Shown: positions 1 through 8,315 of the stretch, in pieces | Layout of the letters: the number at the start of each line of letters is the position of its first letter | How positions within the stretch are numbered: the first letter of the stretch is position 1 | Assembly: GCF_018388465.1 (NCBI RefSeq) | Contig: NZ_CP074404.1 | Location: 2,232,001 to 2,296,000 of the forward strand | Direction: 5' to 3' | Length of the DNA: 64,000 nt | From: Cellulomonas fengjieae | Lineage (GTDB): Bacteria > Actinomycetota > Actinomycetes > Actinomycetales > Cellulomonadaceae | Notes under the pieces: generated by a model | Seen by the model: only the letters and a program-made list of their open reading frames with translations | What the model was told of the DNA's origin: nothing | Databases searched by the model: none | Translations under genes and position numbers: made by a program

Positions 1-1374
1 TTCATGGCCTCGATCGTCACCCACATGATGCGGGTGTTCTTCACGGGCGCGTTCCGCAAGCCGCGCGAGGTCAACTGGGTCGTCGGCTTCGTGCTGATGA
101 TCCTCGGCCTGGCCGCCGGCTTCACCGGCTACTCGCTGCCCGACGACGTGCTCTCCGGCAACGGTCTACGGATCACCGACGGCGTCGTGAAGGCCATCCC
201 GATCATCGGCAGCTACACGTCGATCTTCCTGTTCGGCGGCGAGTTCCCGGGCCACGACCTGATCCCCCGCCTGTTCACGGTGCACATCCTGCTGGTGCCC
301 GGCATCATCCTGGCGCTCATCGCGCTGCACCTGTTCTTCGTCGTGCTGCACAAGCACACGCAGTACCCGGGCTCCGGCAAGTCCGACAAGAACGTCGTCG
401 GCTACCCGCTGTTCCCGATCTACGTGGCGAAGGCCGGCGGCTACTTCTTCATCGTCTTCGGCGTGATCGCCCTGATGGCGGCGACGATGACGATCAACCC
501 GGTCTGGAACTACGGACCGTACGACCCGTCACCGGTCTCCGCGGGAGCCCAGCCGGACTGGTACATGCTGTTCCTCGAGGGAGCTCTGCGCCTCATGCCG
601 GGGCAGGCGGAGATCGTGCTGCTCGGCTTCACCATCCCCCTGAACGTGATCATCCCGGGGATGGTCGTCCCGGGGATCCTGTTCGGGCTGCTCGCCACGT
701 ACCCGTTCATCGAGGCGGCGGTGACCGGCGACAAGCGCGAGCACCACGTGCTCGACCGGCCGCGCAACCGCCCGTTCCGCACCGCGCTGGGCGTCTCGGT
801 GCTGACGGCGTTCTTCATCCTCATCCTGGCCGGGTCCAACGACCTCATCGCGACTCACTTCGACCTGTCGCTCAACGACATCACCGGGGTGTTCCGCGTC
901 CTGTTCTTCGTCGGCCCGTGGTTCGCCTTCTGGGTGACGAAGCGCATCTGCCTCGGGCTGCAGCGCAAGGACCGCGAGCTGGTCCTGCACGGACACGAGA
1001 CGGGACGCATCGTGCGGTTCGCCAACGGTGAGTACATCGAGGTGCACAAGCCGCTGGACGCGCACGAGCGCTGGCTCCGGGTGCAGCACGAGGCGATCCG
1101 TCCGCTGGAGATCGAGCCGGCGGAGGACGCCCGAGGCGTGCGTCGCAAGGGTTACCGCAAGGACCAGCTGCGTCAGCGCATCTCCCGGATCTTCTACGAG
1201 GACCGCGTCGAGCCGGTGACGCCCGCCGAGCTGGCGGCCTCCCACTCGCACGGCGAGCACGACGCGATCGCGCCCGTCGACGAGCACGCACCGGCGCAGC
1301 TGACCGGTACGGGCGGCGGACAGCACCTGGTGGATCCGCAGGATGAGACGGCCCCCGACGGGCGGAATCGCTGA
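1..1374 (+). CDS. qcrB: Cytochrome bc1 complex cytochrome b subunit, 5' partial
   Basis: This is the quinol-oxidising membrane subunit of the actinobacterial bc1 complex, which passes electrons from menaquinol to cytochrome c and the aa3 oxidase. The reading frame is open from base 1, so the N-terminus lies outside the window. About 457 residues are visible against roughly 540-560 for the family. The stretch RVFFTGAFRKPREVNW near the start is the region after the first heme-binding helices. Several hydrophobic helices follow, then a long hydrophilic His/Glu-rich C-terminal tail typical of actinobacterial QcrB. The oxidase genes lie 1.7 kb downstream on the other strand. Confidence 0.95.
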   Translation, partial: FMASIVTHMMRVFFTGAFRKPREVNWVVGFVLMILGLAAGFTGYSLPDDVLSGNGLRITDGVVKAIPIIGSYTSIFLFGGEFPGHDLIPRLFTVHILLVPGIILALIALHLFFVVLHKHTQYPGSGKSDKNVVGYPLFPIYVAKAGGYFFIVFGVIALMAATMTINPVWNYGPYDPSPVSAGAQPDWYMLFLEGALRLMPGQAEIVLLGFTIPLNVIIPGMVVPGILFGLLATYPFIEAAVTGDKREHHVLDRPRNRPFRTALGVSVLTAFFILILAGSNDLIATHFDLSLNDITGVFRVLFFVGPWFAFWVTKRICLGLQRKDRELVLHGHETGRIVRFANGEYIEVHKPLDAHERWLRVQHEAIRPLEIEPAEDARGVRRKGYRKDQLRQRISRIFYEDRVEPVTPAELAASHSHGEHDAIAPVDEHAPAQLTGTGGGQHLVDPQDETAPDGRNR

Positions 1375-1401
1375 TCCTGGGAAAGAGTTGAGCGTGGAGT
1401 C

Positions 1402-1430
1402 GGGCGGCTCGCCATCACGGCGAGCCGCCC
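1402..1430 (+). terminator. Hairpin terminator after qcrB
   Basis: A perfect 12-bp inverted repeat (GGGCGGCTCGCC / GGCGAGCCGCCC) encloses a 5-nt ATCAC loop, 28 bases after the qcrB stop. There is no strong U-tract, as is usual in high-GC actinomycetes. It separates the respiratory operon from sodA. Confidence 0.75.
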
Positions 1431-1496
1431 GCTCACTTTCACAGAGGGGACCGCGGCACGCGGTCCCGGACCGACGTAGGAGAGGTGTACTCACGC

Positions 1497-2123
1497 ATGG
1501 CTGACTACTCGCTTCCGGATCTGCCCTACGACTACGCGGCACTCGAGCCGCACATCTCGGGCAGGATCATGGAGCTGCACCATGACAAGCACCACGCCGC
1601 GTACGTGACGGGCGCCAACACGGCCCTCGAGAAGCTCGCCGCGGCCCGCGCCGCCGATGACTTCGCCGCCGTGAACCTGCACGAGAAGAACCTCGCGTTC
1701 AACCTCGGCGGCCACGTCAACCACTCCGTGTTCTGGCAGAACCTCTCCCCCGAGGGTGGCGACAAGCCCACCGGTGAGCTCGCGGCCGCCATCGACGAGT
1801 TCTTCGGCTCGTTCGAGGGGTTCCAGAAGCACTTCGCTGCCACCGCGCTCGGCATCCAGGGCTCCGGCTGGTCCATCCTCGCCTGGGACTCCATCGGCCA
1901 GAAGCTCGTGATCGTGCAGCTGTACGACCAGCAGAGCAACATCGCGCTCGGCCTGGTGCCGGTCGTCGTGCTGGACATGTGGGAGCACGCCTTCTACCTG
2001 GACTACGTCAACGTCAAGGCGGACTACGTCAAGGCGTGGTGGAACATCGTGAACTGGGCCGACGCCGCGGCGCGGTTCGACCGTGCGCGCACGCAGACCG
2101 CCGGGCTCATCGTCCCCGTCTGA
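1497..2123 (+). CDS. sodA: Superoxide dismutase, Fe/Mn family
   Basis: It converts superoxide to hydrogen peroxide and oxygen in the cytoplasm. The 208-aa protein has the family length and layout: an N-terminal helical hairpin with the metal-ligand His region ([12 protein letters not shown]), the [10 protein letters not shown] motif with the second His, and the C-terminal [11 protein letters not shown] signature with the Asp and His ligands. AGGAGAGG at about 1478-1485 supports the ATG at 1497, and [13 protein letters not shown] is the usual N-terminus. An in-frame GTG at 1485 overlaps the ribosome-binding site and is less likely. Mn versus Fe preference cannot be read safely. It is monocistronic between two hairpins. 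Confidence 0.95.
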   Translation: MADYSLPDLPYDYAALEPHISGRIMELHHDKHHAAYVTGANTALEKLAAARAADDFAAVNLHEKNLAFNLGGHVNHSVFWQNLSPEGGDKPTGELAAAIDEFFGSFEGFQKHFAATALGIQGSGWSILAWDSIGQKLVIVQLYDQQSNIALGLVPVVVLDMWEHAFYLDYVNVKADYVKAWWNIVNWADAAARFDRARTQTAGLIVPV

Positions 2124-2147
2124 TCGTCCCCGTCTGAGCGCTCCGTC

Positions 2148-2180
2148 GACGAAGGCCGGCCCGACGGGCCGGCCTTCGTC
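2148..2180. terminator. Bidirectional terminator between sodA and META lipoprotein gene
   Basis: A perfect 15-bp inverted repeat (GACGAAGGCCGGCCC with its complement) is separated by only GAC. It lies 24 bases after the sodA stop and 13 bases beyond the stop of the convergent lipoprotein gene, so it can end transcription from both sides. Confidence 0.75.
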
Positions 2181-2193
2181 GCGTCCGGGTGGT

Positions 2194-2589
2194 TCAGGAG
2201 TTGCGCTGGAGCGTCCCGACCACGACGCCCTCCGGACCGACGAAGACGAGGTTCTCCCCCTCGAGCGTGGCCTTCACGGACAGCGACAGCCACGTGTCGA
2301 CGCTCGGGCACGCCATCCGCGTCACCGCCCACGGACCGAAGGCCACCTGGGTGCCGTCCTGCTCCCAGGTCCCGAGCATCCGGTTGCACCCGTCGGTCCC
2401 CGTGGCCGTGCCGTCGTCGTCCAGCGCGAGCGAGGCGGTCCCCTCGGTGTCCTGGACGCCCCACAGACCGCCGAGGTCGGCGACCGCGCCAGACGACCCT
2501 GGGCTCCCCGCGGCCGCACCGCACGCGGTCAGGCCGACGACGAACCCCGCCAGGAGCGCGGACCGCAGCACCGGCGCCTGGCCGGTCAC
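2194..2589 (-). CDS. META-domain (HslJ-like) lipoprotein, copy 2
   Basis: A 131-aa predicted lipoprotein with a hydrophobic signal segment ending in the lipobox LTAC, followed by one META/HslJ-type domain. The family hallmarks DGCN...GTW, ...MAC and a C-terminal VVGTLQR strand are visible. META domains occur in secreted or envelope proteins of uncertain function, some linked to stress tolerance. The GTG start overlaps the stop of the upstream copy (GTGA), indicating translational coupling. It looks like a tandem duplicate of the neighbouring gene. Confidence 0.85.
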   Translation of the reverse strand: MTGQAPVLRSALLAGFVVGLTACGAAAGSPGSSGAVADLGGLWGVQDTEGTASLALDDDGTATGTDGCNRMLGTWEQDGTQVAFGPWAVTRMACPSVDTWLSLSVKATLEGENLVFVGPEGVVVGTLQRNS

Positions 2590-2975
2590 GACCGCTCCAG
2601 CGTCCCGATCACTGCGTCGTTCTCGCCGATGACCGTCAGCTCGTCACCCGCGAGGGTCGCGGAGTCGGCGCCGGACAGCCACGTGTCGACGCCCTCGCAC
2701 GCCATCATGGTCGCCGCCAGGTTGCTGAAGTCGATGTCGTCCTCGTCGAGCTCCCACGTCCCGTTCAGCTGGTTGCAGCCGTCGGAGCCGGTCACGGTGC
2801 CGTCGGATGCGAGCTCCAGGCTCACGGCGGGGTCGGAGCCCGGCGCGACCCACTCACCGACGATGTCCTGTGAGCTCAGGGGGGCGCTGGACTCAGGTTC
2901 GGGGTCCGGGTCGGAGCAGCCGACCAGGGCGACGGAGAGCCCGACCAATGCGAGGGCTGCCCAGGATCGCCTCAT
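2586..2975 (-). CDS. META-domain (HslJ-like) lipoprotein, copy 1
   Basis: A 129-aa predicted lipoprotein. The ATG at 2975 gives a short basic N-terminus (MRRSW), a hydrophobic core and the lipobox LVGC. An acidic/proline spacer then leads into one META domain with SDGCNQLNGTW, MACEGVDTWL and VIGTLERS. Over the domain it is clearly similar to the next gene, with which it overlaps by 4 nt, so the pair is a tandem duplication. The location beside the oxidase operon is seen; a functional link is not shown. Confidence 0.85.
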   Translation of the reverse strand: MRRSWAALALVGLSVALVGCSDPDPEPESSAPLSSQDIVGEWVAPGSDPAVSLELASDGTVTGSDGCNQLNGTWELDEDDIDFSNLAATMMACEGVDTWLSGADSATLAGDELTVIGENDAVIGTLERS

Positions 2976-3000
2976 GCCACCGACGCTAGCGCAGAGCGCG

Positions 3001-3038
3001 CGAGAAGGCCCGCCCCCGGAACGGGGCGGGCCTTCTCG
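3001..3038. terminator. Terminator downstream of ctaF
   Basis: A 16-bp perfect stem (CGAGAAGGCCCGCCCC with its complement) has a 6-nt CGGAAC loop. It begins 14 bases past the ctaF stop on the minus strand and sits upstream of the lipoprotein pair, so it probably closes the ctaCDF operon. Confidence 0.75.
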
Positions 3039-3051
3039 TCGCTGCAGCGGC

Positions 3052-3450
3052 TCAGTGCGCGTGCTGGCCGCGGGAGAACTCGAACACCCAGCCGACCAGG
3101 CCGATGACGCCGACGGCGACGCCGATGTACACGAGCCACCAGCCGATCGCGAGGCCGGCGAACACGACGGCGGCAGCGGCGCCGAGCACCAGCGGCCACC
3201 AGCTCCACGGGCTGAACACGCCCTGGTCGCCCGCACCCTGCTCGATCTCACCCAGCGGGTCGTCCTCGGGGCGGGCGTCGATCCGGCGGGACAGCAGCGC
3301 GAAGTAGGCGCCGATCATGCCCACCAGGCCGCCGACCAGCGGGATGCCCACCGTGCCGACCGGCTCGCCGCCGCTCCAGGCGGCGTAGATCAGCCCGACC
3401 GGGACGAAGAACAGGACGCCGTACAGGAAGAGTCTCGCCTCGAACTTCAT
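3052..3450 (-). CDS. ctaF: Cytochrome c oxidase subunit 4, actinobacterial type
   Basis: A small membrane subunit (132 aa) of the aa3-type oxidase, the actinobacterial CtaF family. Four hydrophobic segments are visible: residues about 5-25, 33-55, 84-102 and 106-124. The ATG overlaps the ctaD stop by 4 nt (ATGA), so it is translationally coupled and last in the ctaC-ctaD-ctaF operon. Confidence 0.9.
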   Translation of the reverse strand: MKFEARLFLYGVLFFVPVGLIYAAWSGGEPVGTVGIPLVGGLVGMIGAYFALLSRRIDARPEDDPLGEIEQGAGDQGVFSPWSWWPLVLGAAAAVVFAGLAIGWWLVYIGVAVGVIGLVGWVFEFSRGQHAH

Positions 3451-5252
3451 CGCGTCCCCCCCTCGGTGTCCGGGCGGTCGTCGACGATGGTCGCGGTCGA
3501 CTGCTCCTGCTCACCCTTGTCGTTGGCCATGCGGTCGGCGGCGACGTCCTGCTCGCCGCGCCGGTCGGCCTCCCAGTCCATGGGGCCGGGGTCGGGCTCG
3601 ACGTGGTCCATGGCGGCGACCTCGGGGTGGTGCAGGTCGAACGCGGGACGCTCCGAGCGGATCCGGGGCAGCGACGTGAAGTTGTGCCGCGGCGGCGGGC
3701 AGCTGGTGGCCCACTCGAGCGAGGCACCGTAGCCCCACGGGTCGTCGACCTTCACGAGCGGAGCGTTGCGCCACGTCGTGTAGACGTTCCAGAGGAACGG
3801 CAGCGTCGAGGCCGCGAGGATCGCCGCACCGACGGTCGACAGCTGGTTCATCCAGGTGAAGCCGTCCTCGGGCGAGTAGTCCGCGTAGCGGCGCGGCATG
3901 CCCTTGACGCCCAGCCAGTGCTGGATCAGGAACGTGGCGTGGAAGCCGATGAAGAGCAGCCAGAAGTGGATCTTGCCCAGCTTCTCGTCGAGCATCCGGC
4001 CCGTCATCTTGGGCCACCAGAAGTAGAAGCCCGCGAACATCGCGAACACCACGGTGCCGAAGACGACGTAGTGGAAGTGAGCGACGACGAAGTACGAGTC
4101 CGACAGCTGGAAGTCGAGTGCGGGGCTGGACAGGATGATCCCGGTCAGACCGCCGAACAGGAACGTGACCAGGAAGCCGATCGTCCACAGCATCGGCGTC
4201 TCGAACGTGAGCTTGCCGCGCCACATCGTGCCGATCCAGTTGAAGAACTTCACTCCCGTGGGCACCGCGATCAGCATCGTCATGAACGCGAAGAACGGCA
4301 GCAGCACCGAGCCGGTGACGTACATGTGGTGCGCCCACACGGTCACGGAGAGCGCAGCGATCGCGATCGTGGCGTAGACCAGGCCCTTGTAGCCGAAGAT
4401 CGGCTTGCGGCTGAAGACCGGCAGGATCTCGGTGACGATGCCGAAGAACGGCAGCGCGATGATGTAGACCTCGGGGTGACCGAAGAACCAGAACAGGTGC
4501 TGCCAGAGGATGGCGCCCCCGTTCTCGGGGTTGAACACCTGGGCACCGAGCCGGCGGTCGGCACCAAGGGCGAACAGCGCGGCGGCCAGCGGCGGGAACG
4601 CCATGAGCACCAGCAGCGACGTCACCAGGGTGTTCCAGGTGAAGATCGGCATCCGGAACATGGTCATGCCGGGTGCGCGCATGGTCACGATGGTGGTGAT
4701 GAAGTTGACGGCTCCGAGGATGGTGCCGAAGCCCGTCAGCGCGAGGCCGAACACCCACAGGTCTCCACCGAGCCCTGGTGAGTACACGGCGTTCGACAGG
4801 GGCGCATACGCGAACCACCCGAACGACGCGGCGCCCTGGGGCGTGAAGAAGCCTGCGGCGGCGATGGTGCCGCCGAAGGCGTACAGCCAGTAGGCCAGCA
4901 TGTTCAGCCGCGGGAACGCCACGTCGGGCGCGCCGATCTGCAGGGGCATGATCACGTTGGCGAAGCCGGCGAACAGAGGTGTGGCGAACAGCAGCAGCAT
5001 GATCGTGCCGTGCATGGTGAACGCCTGGTTGTACTGCTCGCGGGACTGGAAGACCTCCATGCCCGGGGCGAAGAGCTCGGCGCGGATGAGCAGCGCCAGG
5101 ATGCCGCCGATGGCGAACCAGACGAACGACGTGATCAGGTACAGGTACCCGATCGTCTTGTGGTCGGTCGAGGTGATCCACTTGATCACCGAGCGACCGA
5201 GGCTCTGGCGCGACGGCGCCAGCCCGGGGATGTGCTCCACGACGGCGGCCAT
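3447..5252 (-). CDS. ctaD: Cytochrome c oxidase subunit I (aa3-type)
   Basis: The catalytic subunit of the proton-pumping terminal oxidase, holding hemes a and a3 and CuB. The 601-aa protein shows the family landmarks in order: [10 protein letters not shown] near residue 30, heme-ligand His in FTMHGTIM, the CuB His-Tyr site GHPEVYI, the HH pair in WAHHMY, and [10 protein letters not shown] with the heme ligands. About 12 membrane segments are evident, followed by a hydrophilic C-terminal tail. The ATG shares one base with the ctaC stop (TGATG), and the end overlaps ctaF. Confidence 0.97.
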   Translation of the reverse strand: MAAVVEHIPGLAPSRQSLGRSVIKWITSTDHKTIGYLYLITSFVWFAIGGILALLIRAELFAPGMEVFQSREQYNQAFTMHGTIMLLLFATPLFAGFANVIMPLQIGAPDVAFPRLNMLAYWLYAFGGTIAAAGFFTPQGAASFGWFAYAPLSNAVYSPGLGGDLWVFGLALTGFGTILGAVNFITTIVTMRAPGMTMFRMPIFTWNTLVTSLLVLMAFPPLAAALFALGADRRLGAQVFNPENGGAILWQHLFWFFGHPEVYIIALPFFGIVTEILPVFSRKPIFGYKGLVYATIAIAALSVTVWAHHMYVTGSVLLPFFAFMTMLIAVPTGVKFFNWIGTMWRGKLTFETPMLWTIGFLVTFLFGGLTGIILSSPALDFQLSDSYFVVAHFHYVVFGTVVFAMFAGFYFWWPKMTGRMLDEKLGKIHFWLLFIGFHATFLIQHWLGVKGMPRRYADYSPEDGFTWMNQLSTVGAAILAASTLPFLWNVYTTWRNAPLVKVDDPWGYGASLEWATSCPPPRHNFTSLPRIRSERPAFDLHHPEVAAMDHVEPDPGPMDWEADRRGEQDVAADRMANDKGEQEQSTATIVDDRPDTEGGTR

Positions 5253-6148
5253 CAGTTCTCGCCTTCCTTGGGAGCGGTCTCGACGTCCTGCTGGCGGCTG
5301 TACTCGAGGCCGAGCGCGCCTTCCTGGCCCTTGGCGCGAAGCTCCTCGATGTGGGCGTCGTACTCCTCCTGGGAGACGACGCGCACCGTGAAGAGCATCG
5401 AGGAGTGGAACTCACCGCAGAGCTCGGCGCACTTGCCGGCGTACACGCCCTCCTGCTGGGGGACGACCTGGAACGTGTTCGTCTTGCCCGGGATCATGTC
5501 GAGCTTGAACAGGAACGACGGGACCCAGAACGAGTGGATGACGTCACGCGCGTCCAGCGTGAACTCGACGCGCTTGTCGACCGGCAGGTACAGCGTGACC
5601 TGGTCGGCGAGCGAGCCGGTCCCGGCGGTGCCGATGTCCTGCGCCTGCTGCCCGGTCTCGTAGACGTCCTCGTCGAGGTAGTTGAAGTCCCAGCTCCACT
5701 GCTTGCCGATGGCCTGCACGTGGACGTCGGCCTCCGCGGAGGTGTCGACGAGCGCGGTGGTGTCGCGGTTCGTGTAGTAGAAGAGGACCCCGACCATGAT
5801 GATCGGCAGGATCACGTACATGACCTCGAGCGGCACGTGGTACCGGAGCTGCACGGGGAGGGTGTCGTCACCCTTGCGCTTCCGGTAGACGGCGACGCAC
5901 CACAGGATCAGGCCCCAGGTGATGACGCCGACGATGAGCGCCGCGATCCATGAGCCGACCCACAGGCTGGTGACCCGGCCGGTCTGGTCGGTGATCTCGG
6001 CTTCCGAGCTGCCGGGGAGCCAGCCGCGCTGCACCTCGGCGGTACAACCGCTCAGTGCGACGACGACGACGCCCAGCAGACTGGCCAGCAGCAGAGCTGG
6101 TCGTCGCGTACGACGGGGGGTGTCCGGGTGCAACGGGGGACCTCTCAC
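5252..6148 (-). CDS. ctaC: Cytochrome c oxidase subunit II
   Basis: The CuA-containing subunit that accepts electrons from the bc1 complex. It has a lipoprotein signal (lipobox ALSGC), two transmembrane helices (around [16 protein letters not shown] and [15 protein letters not shown]) and an external cupredoxin domain. The CuA ligands are visible as VIHSFWVP and [12 protein letters not shown]. The frame stays open upstream to 6301, but the GTG at 6148 gives a normal signal peptide. A TTG six codons later, preceded by GAGAGG, is an alternative start. It heads the ctaC-ctaD-ctaF operon. Confidence 0.93.
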   Translation of the reverse strand: MRGPPLHPDTPRRTRRPALLLASLLGVVVVALSGCTAEVQRGWLPGSSEAEITDQTGRVTSLWVGSWIAALIVGVITWGLILWCVAVYRKRKGDDTLPVQLRYHVPLEVMYVILPIIMVGVLFYYTNRDTTALVDTSAEADVHVQAIGKQWSWDFNYLDEDVYETGQQAQDIGTAGTGSLADQVTLYLPVDKRVEFTLDARDVIHSFWVPSFLFKLDMIPGKTNTFQVVPQQEGVYAGKCAELCGEFHSSMLFTVRVVSQEEYDAHIEELRAKGQEGALGLEYSRQQDVETAPKEGEN

Positions 6149-6379
6149 TCGCGTCCCGTCAGCACCCCCGCCTTGCTGCAGGGCACCACCCGGGACCTTC
6201 GTCCTCAATTCGAGCAGCCTAGCGCGCCGACCAGCCCCTTTCGTGCTGGCGACGCCCGTTGACGACACAGTGTCAGCACCATCACTAACCGATGCCTTCA
6301 CCGGGCACGTCGCTCGGTACGGGACCGAGGATCGACGTCCCGCGCCTGGTCACGCCCCCCGCGGGGATACGGTGCCCCC
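6149..6379. promoter_or_regulatory. Divergent ctaC / cysteine-desulfurase promoter region
   Basis: This 231-bp interval between two divergent genes must hold both promoters. It contains a perfect 11-base palindrome, GACACAGTGTC at 6264-6274, inside a locally less GC-rich stretch. This could be an operator, but no known regulator box is recognised and no clear -10/-35 pair can be assigned. Confidence 0.3.
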
Positions 6380-7573
6380 GTGAGCAGCGCTCCCGACCAT
6401 GATCCCGCCGAGCGGCCGGGCCCGCAGCCTGTGACGCACGCCACTGCCTCCCGGGCCGTCCTGGACGCCGGTGGGCGCGCCCCGCTGCTGCCCGCGGCGC
6501 GGACCGCTTTCCTCGAGGCCCTCGACCAGGGCTGGGCCGACCCGCGGCGGCTGCACGCCGAAGGTCGGCGGGCGCGGATGCTGCTCGACGGCGCACGCGA
6601 GGCGATCGCCGGCGCCATCGGCGCACGCACGCAGCAGGTCGACCTCGCACCGTCGCACACCGCCGCGCTGCACGCCGCCGTGCGGTCGGTCGCCCGCGGT
6701 CGGCGCCGCACCGGGGACCAGGTGGTCGTCGGTGCCGTCGAGCGGGCGGCCGTGCTCAACGCCGCGGACTTCGCGGGCGACCGCGTCACCGTGGCGGTCG
6801 ACGCGGACGGCCGGGTGGACGCGGACGAGTTCTCTGCGGCGCTCGCGCGCCCGGGGGTCGCGCTCGCCGCGCTGCAGCACGCGAACGGTGAGGTCGGCAC
6901 GGTGCAGCCGGTCGCCGCCGTGCATGCTGCGGCCCGGACCGCTGGTGTCCCGCTGCTGGTGGATGCGGGGTCCAGCCTCGGTCACGTCGACGTCGCTGAG
7001 ACGTGGGACCTCCTGGCCGCCGACGCGGGCGACTGGGGCGGACCCGGTGGGCTCGGGGTGCTCGTCACGCGCTCCGGCGTGCGCCGCTCCCCCGACTGGC
7101 CCGAGGACGAGGACCGCTGGTTCCCCGGTGGCGTGAGCGTGCCGGCGGCACTGGCCGCCGCGGTCGCGCTCCAGGTGGCGGTCTCCACCCGCGACGCCGA
7201 GGACACGGCCCGGCGGCGCCTCGTCGACACCGTCCGGTCCCGCGTCGCCGCCGGGGTCCCCGATGTCGAGGTGGTCGGCCACCCGGTGGAGCGACTCCCC
7301 CACGTCGTCACGTTCTCGTGCCTGTACGTCGAGGGCGAGGCGCTCCTGGCGGCCCTGGACGCGCGGGGGTTCGCGGTCGGCTCCGGGTCCGCCTGCACGT
7401 CGAGCTCCCTGGAGCCGAGCCACGTGCTCGCGGCCATGGGGGCGCTGACGCACGGCAACATCCGCCTCGCGCTCCCCCGCGGCACCCGCCTGGAGGACGT
7501 CGAGCGGTTCCTCGACGAGCTGCCGGGCATCGTGGCGGGCGTCCGCGCGGCGTGGGGGGTCGGTGGCCTGTGA
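6380..7573 (+). CDS. Cysteine desulfurase-like protein lacking the PLP lysine
   Basis: A 397-aa fold-type I aminotransferase-like protein of the NifS/IscS/SufS group. Family landmarks are present: HANGEVGTVQPV (usually NNEIGTxQP), LLVDAGSSLGHVDV, and the catalytic-cysteine loop GSGSACTSSSLEPSHVL. At the cofactor site, where the family has SxHK before GPKG, this protein reads ADAGDWGGPGGLG, with neither the His nor the Schiff-base Lys. The whole protein contains no lysine. It may be a catalytically altered or scaffold paralogue. Its GTG start at 6380 lacks a strong ribosome-binding site. The stop overlaps the tusA-like gene (GTGA), which implies a joint role in sulfur handling. Confidence 0.8.
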   Translation: MSSAPDHDPAERPGPQPVTHATASRAVLDAGGRAPLLPAARTAFLEALDQGWADPRRLHAEGRRARMLLDGAREAIAGAIGARTQQVDLAPSHTAALHAAVRSVARGRRRTGDQVVVGAVERAAVLNAADFAGDRVTVAVDADGRVDADEFSAALARPGVALAALQHANGEVGTVQPVAAVHAAARTAGVPLLVDAGSSLGHVDVAETWDLLAADAGDWGGPGGLGVLVTRSGVRRSPDWPEDEDRWFPGGVSVPAALAAAVALQVAVSTRDAEDTARRRLVDTVRSRVAAGVPDVEVVGHPVERLPHVVTFSCLYVEGEALLAALDARGFAVGSGSACTSSSLEPSHVLAAMGALTHGNIRLALPRGTRLEDVERFLDELPGIVAGVRAAWGVGGL

Positions 7574-7791
7574 CCACGGTCGACGCACGAGGGCTGCGCT
7601 GCCCCGCCCCGGTGATCCAGCTGGCGCGGGCCGCCGCGCAGGCGCCCGGAGGCACGGAGCTCACGGTGCTCGCGACCGACCCGGCCGCGGTGCACGACGT
7701 CCCGGCGTGGGCCCGCATGCGGGGGCACCAGATGGTGGGCGTGACCGAGCGGGACGGGGTGCACGCCCTGACCGTGCGCACGCACGCATGA
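7570..7791 (+). CDS. tusA: TusA/SirA-like sulfurtransferase
   Basis: A 73-aa protein of the sulfur-carrier TusA family, recognised by DARGLRCPAPVIQLA with the conserved Cys-Pro-x-Pro motif (CPAP), in which the Cys carries persulfide sulfur. The rest matches the short alpha/beta fold (LTVLATDPAAVHDVPAWARMRGH). The GTG start overlaps the stop of the desulfurase-like gene, so the two are coupled. In the family TusA takes sulfur from a cysteine desulfurase; here the partner lacks the PLP lysine, so the donor may be another enzyme. Confidence 0.85.
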   Translation: MTTVDARGLRCPAPVIQLARAAAQAPGGTELTVLATDPAAVHDVPAWARMRGHQMVGVTERDGVHALTVRTHA

Positions 7792-7794
7792 CAA

Positions 7795-7824
7795 CGGCCC
7801 GGCCCCCCAGAGGGGACCGGGCCG
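7795..7824. terminator. Terminator between tusA and the Fe-S carrier gene
   Basis: A near-perfect GC-rich stem (CGGCCCGGCCCC against GGGGACCGGGCCG) with a short AGA-type loop lies just past the tusA stop and between convergent genes, so it may serve both directions. Confidence 0.65.
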
Positions 7825-7840
7825 GTGCCGAGCGCTCAGG

Positions 7841-8203
7841 TCAGCTGAACGAGCCACCGCACGCGCAGGCGCTGCCGGCGTTCGGGTTGTCGATGGTGAA
7901 GCCCTGCTTCTCGATCGAGTCGGCGAAGTCGATCGTCGCGCCGTCCAGGTACGGGACGCTCATGCGGTCGACGACCACCTCGACGCCGTCGTAGTCCTTG
8001 AGGACGTCGCCGTCCAGGACACGCTCGTCGAAGTACAGCTGGTAGATGAGGCCCGAGCAGCCACCGGGCTGGACGGCGACGCGCAGACGCAGGTCGTCGC
8101 GGCCCTCCTGCTCCAGCAGGCTGCGGACCTTCGAGGCGGCGAAGTCGGTGAGGAGGACGCCGTGCGTCTCGGTCGCGCCCTGCGTCGCGGTGGTCTCGCT
8201 CAT
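7841..8203 (-). CDS. erpA: A-type iron-sulfur cluster carrier/insertion protein
   Basis: A 120-aa HesB/IscA-family protein that delivers Fe-S clusters to apoproteins. The three conserved cysteines are visible: GGCSG in the middle and CxCGG (SACACGGSF) at the end. The start at 8203 follows AGGAGACACC, a good ribosome-binding site. A long extension of the frame upstream is a shadow of the next gene. nadA, encoding a 4Fe-4S enzyme, lies 1.4 kb away. ErpA versus IscA naming is by similarity only. Confidence 0.9.
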   Translation of the reverse strand: MSETTATQGATETHGVLLTDFAASKVRSLLEQEGRDDLRLRVAVQPGGCSGLIYQLYFDERVLDGDVLKDYDGVEVVVDRMSVPYLDGATIDFADSIEKQGFTIDNPNAGSACACGGSFS

Positions 8204-8315
8204 GGTGTCTCCTGGGTGCTCGCTCGACAGCAGTTCTCGTACGTCAACCCTCGGTAACAGCGCCACACCCGAGGTTGTTCCCGTCCAGGGTACGACTCCC
8301 GCGTCCGACTGCCGC

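Noticed and set aside
2083..3732. Long plus-strand open frame (549 codons) across the lipoproteins and ctaF
   Set aside because: It is antisense to three well-supported genes, has shadow-type composition, no ribosome-binding site and no family signature.
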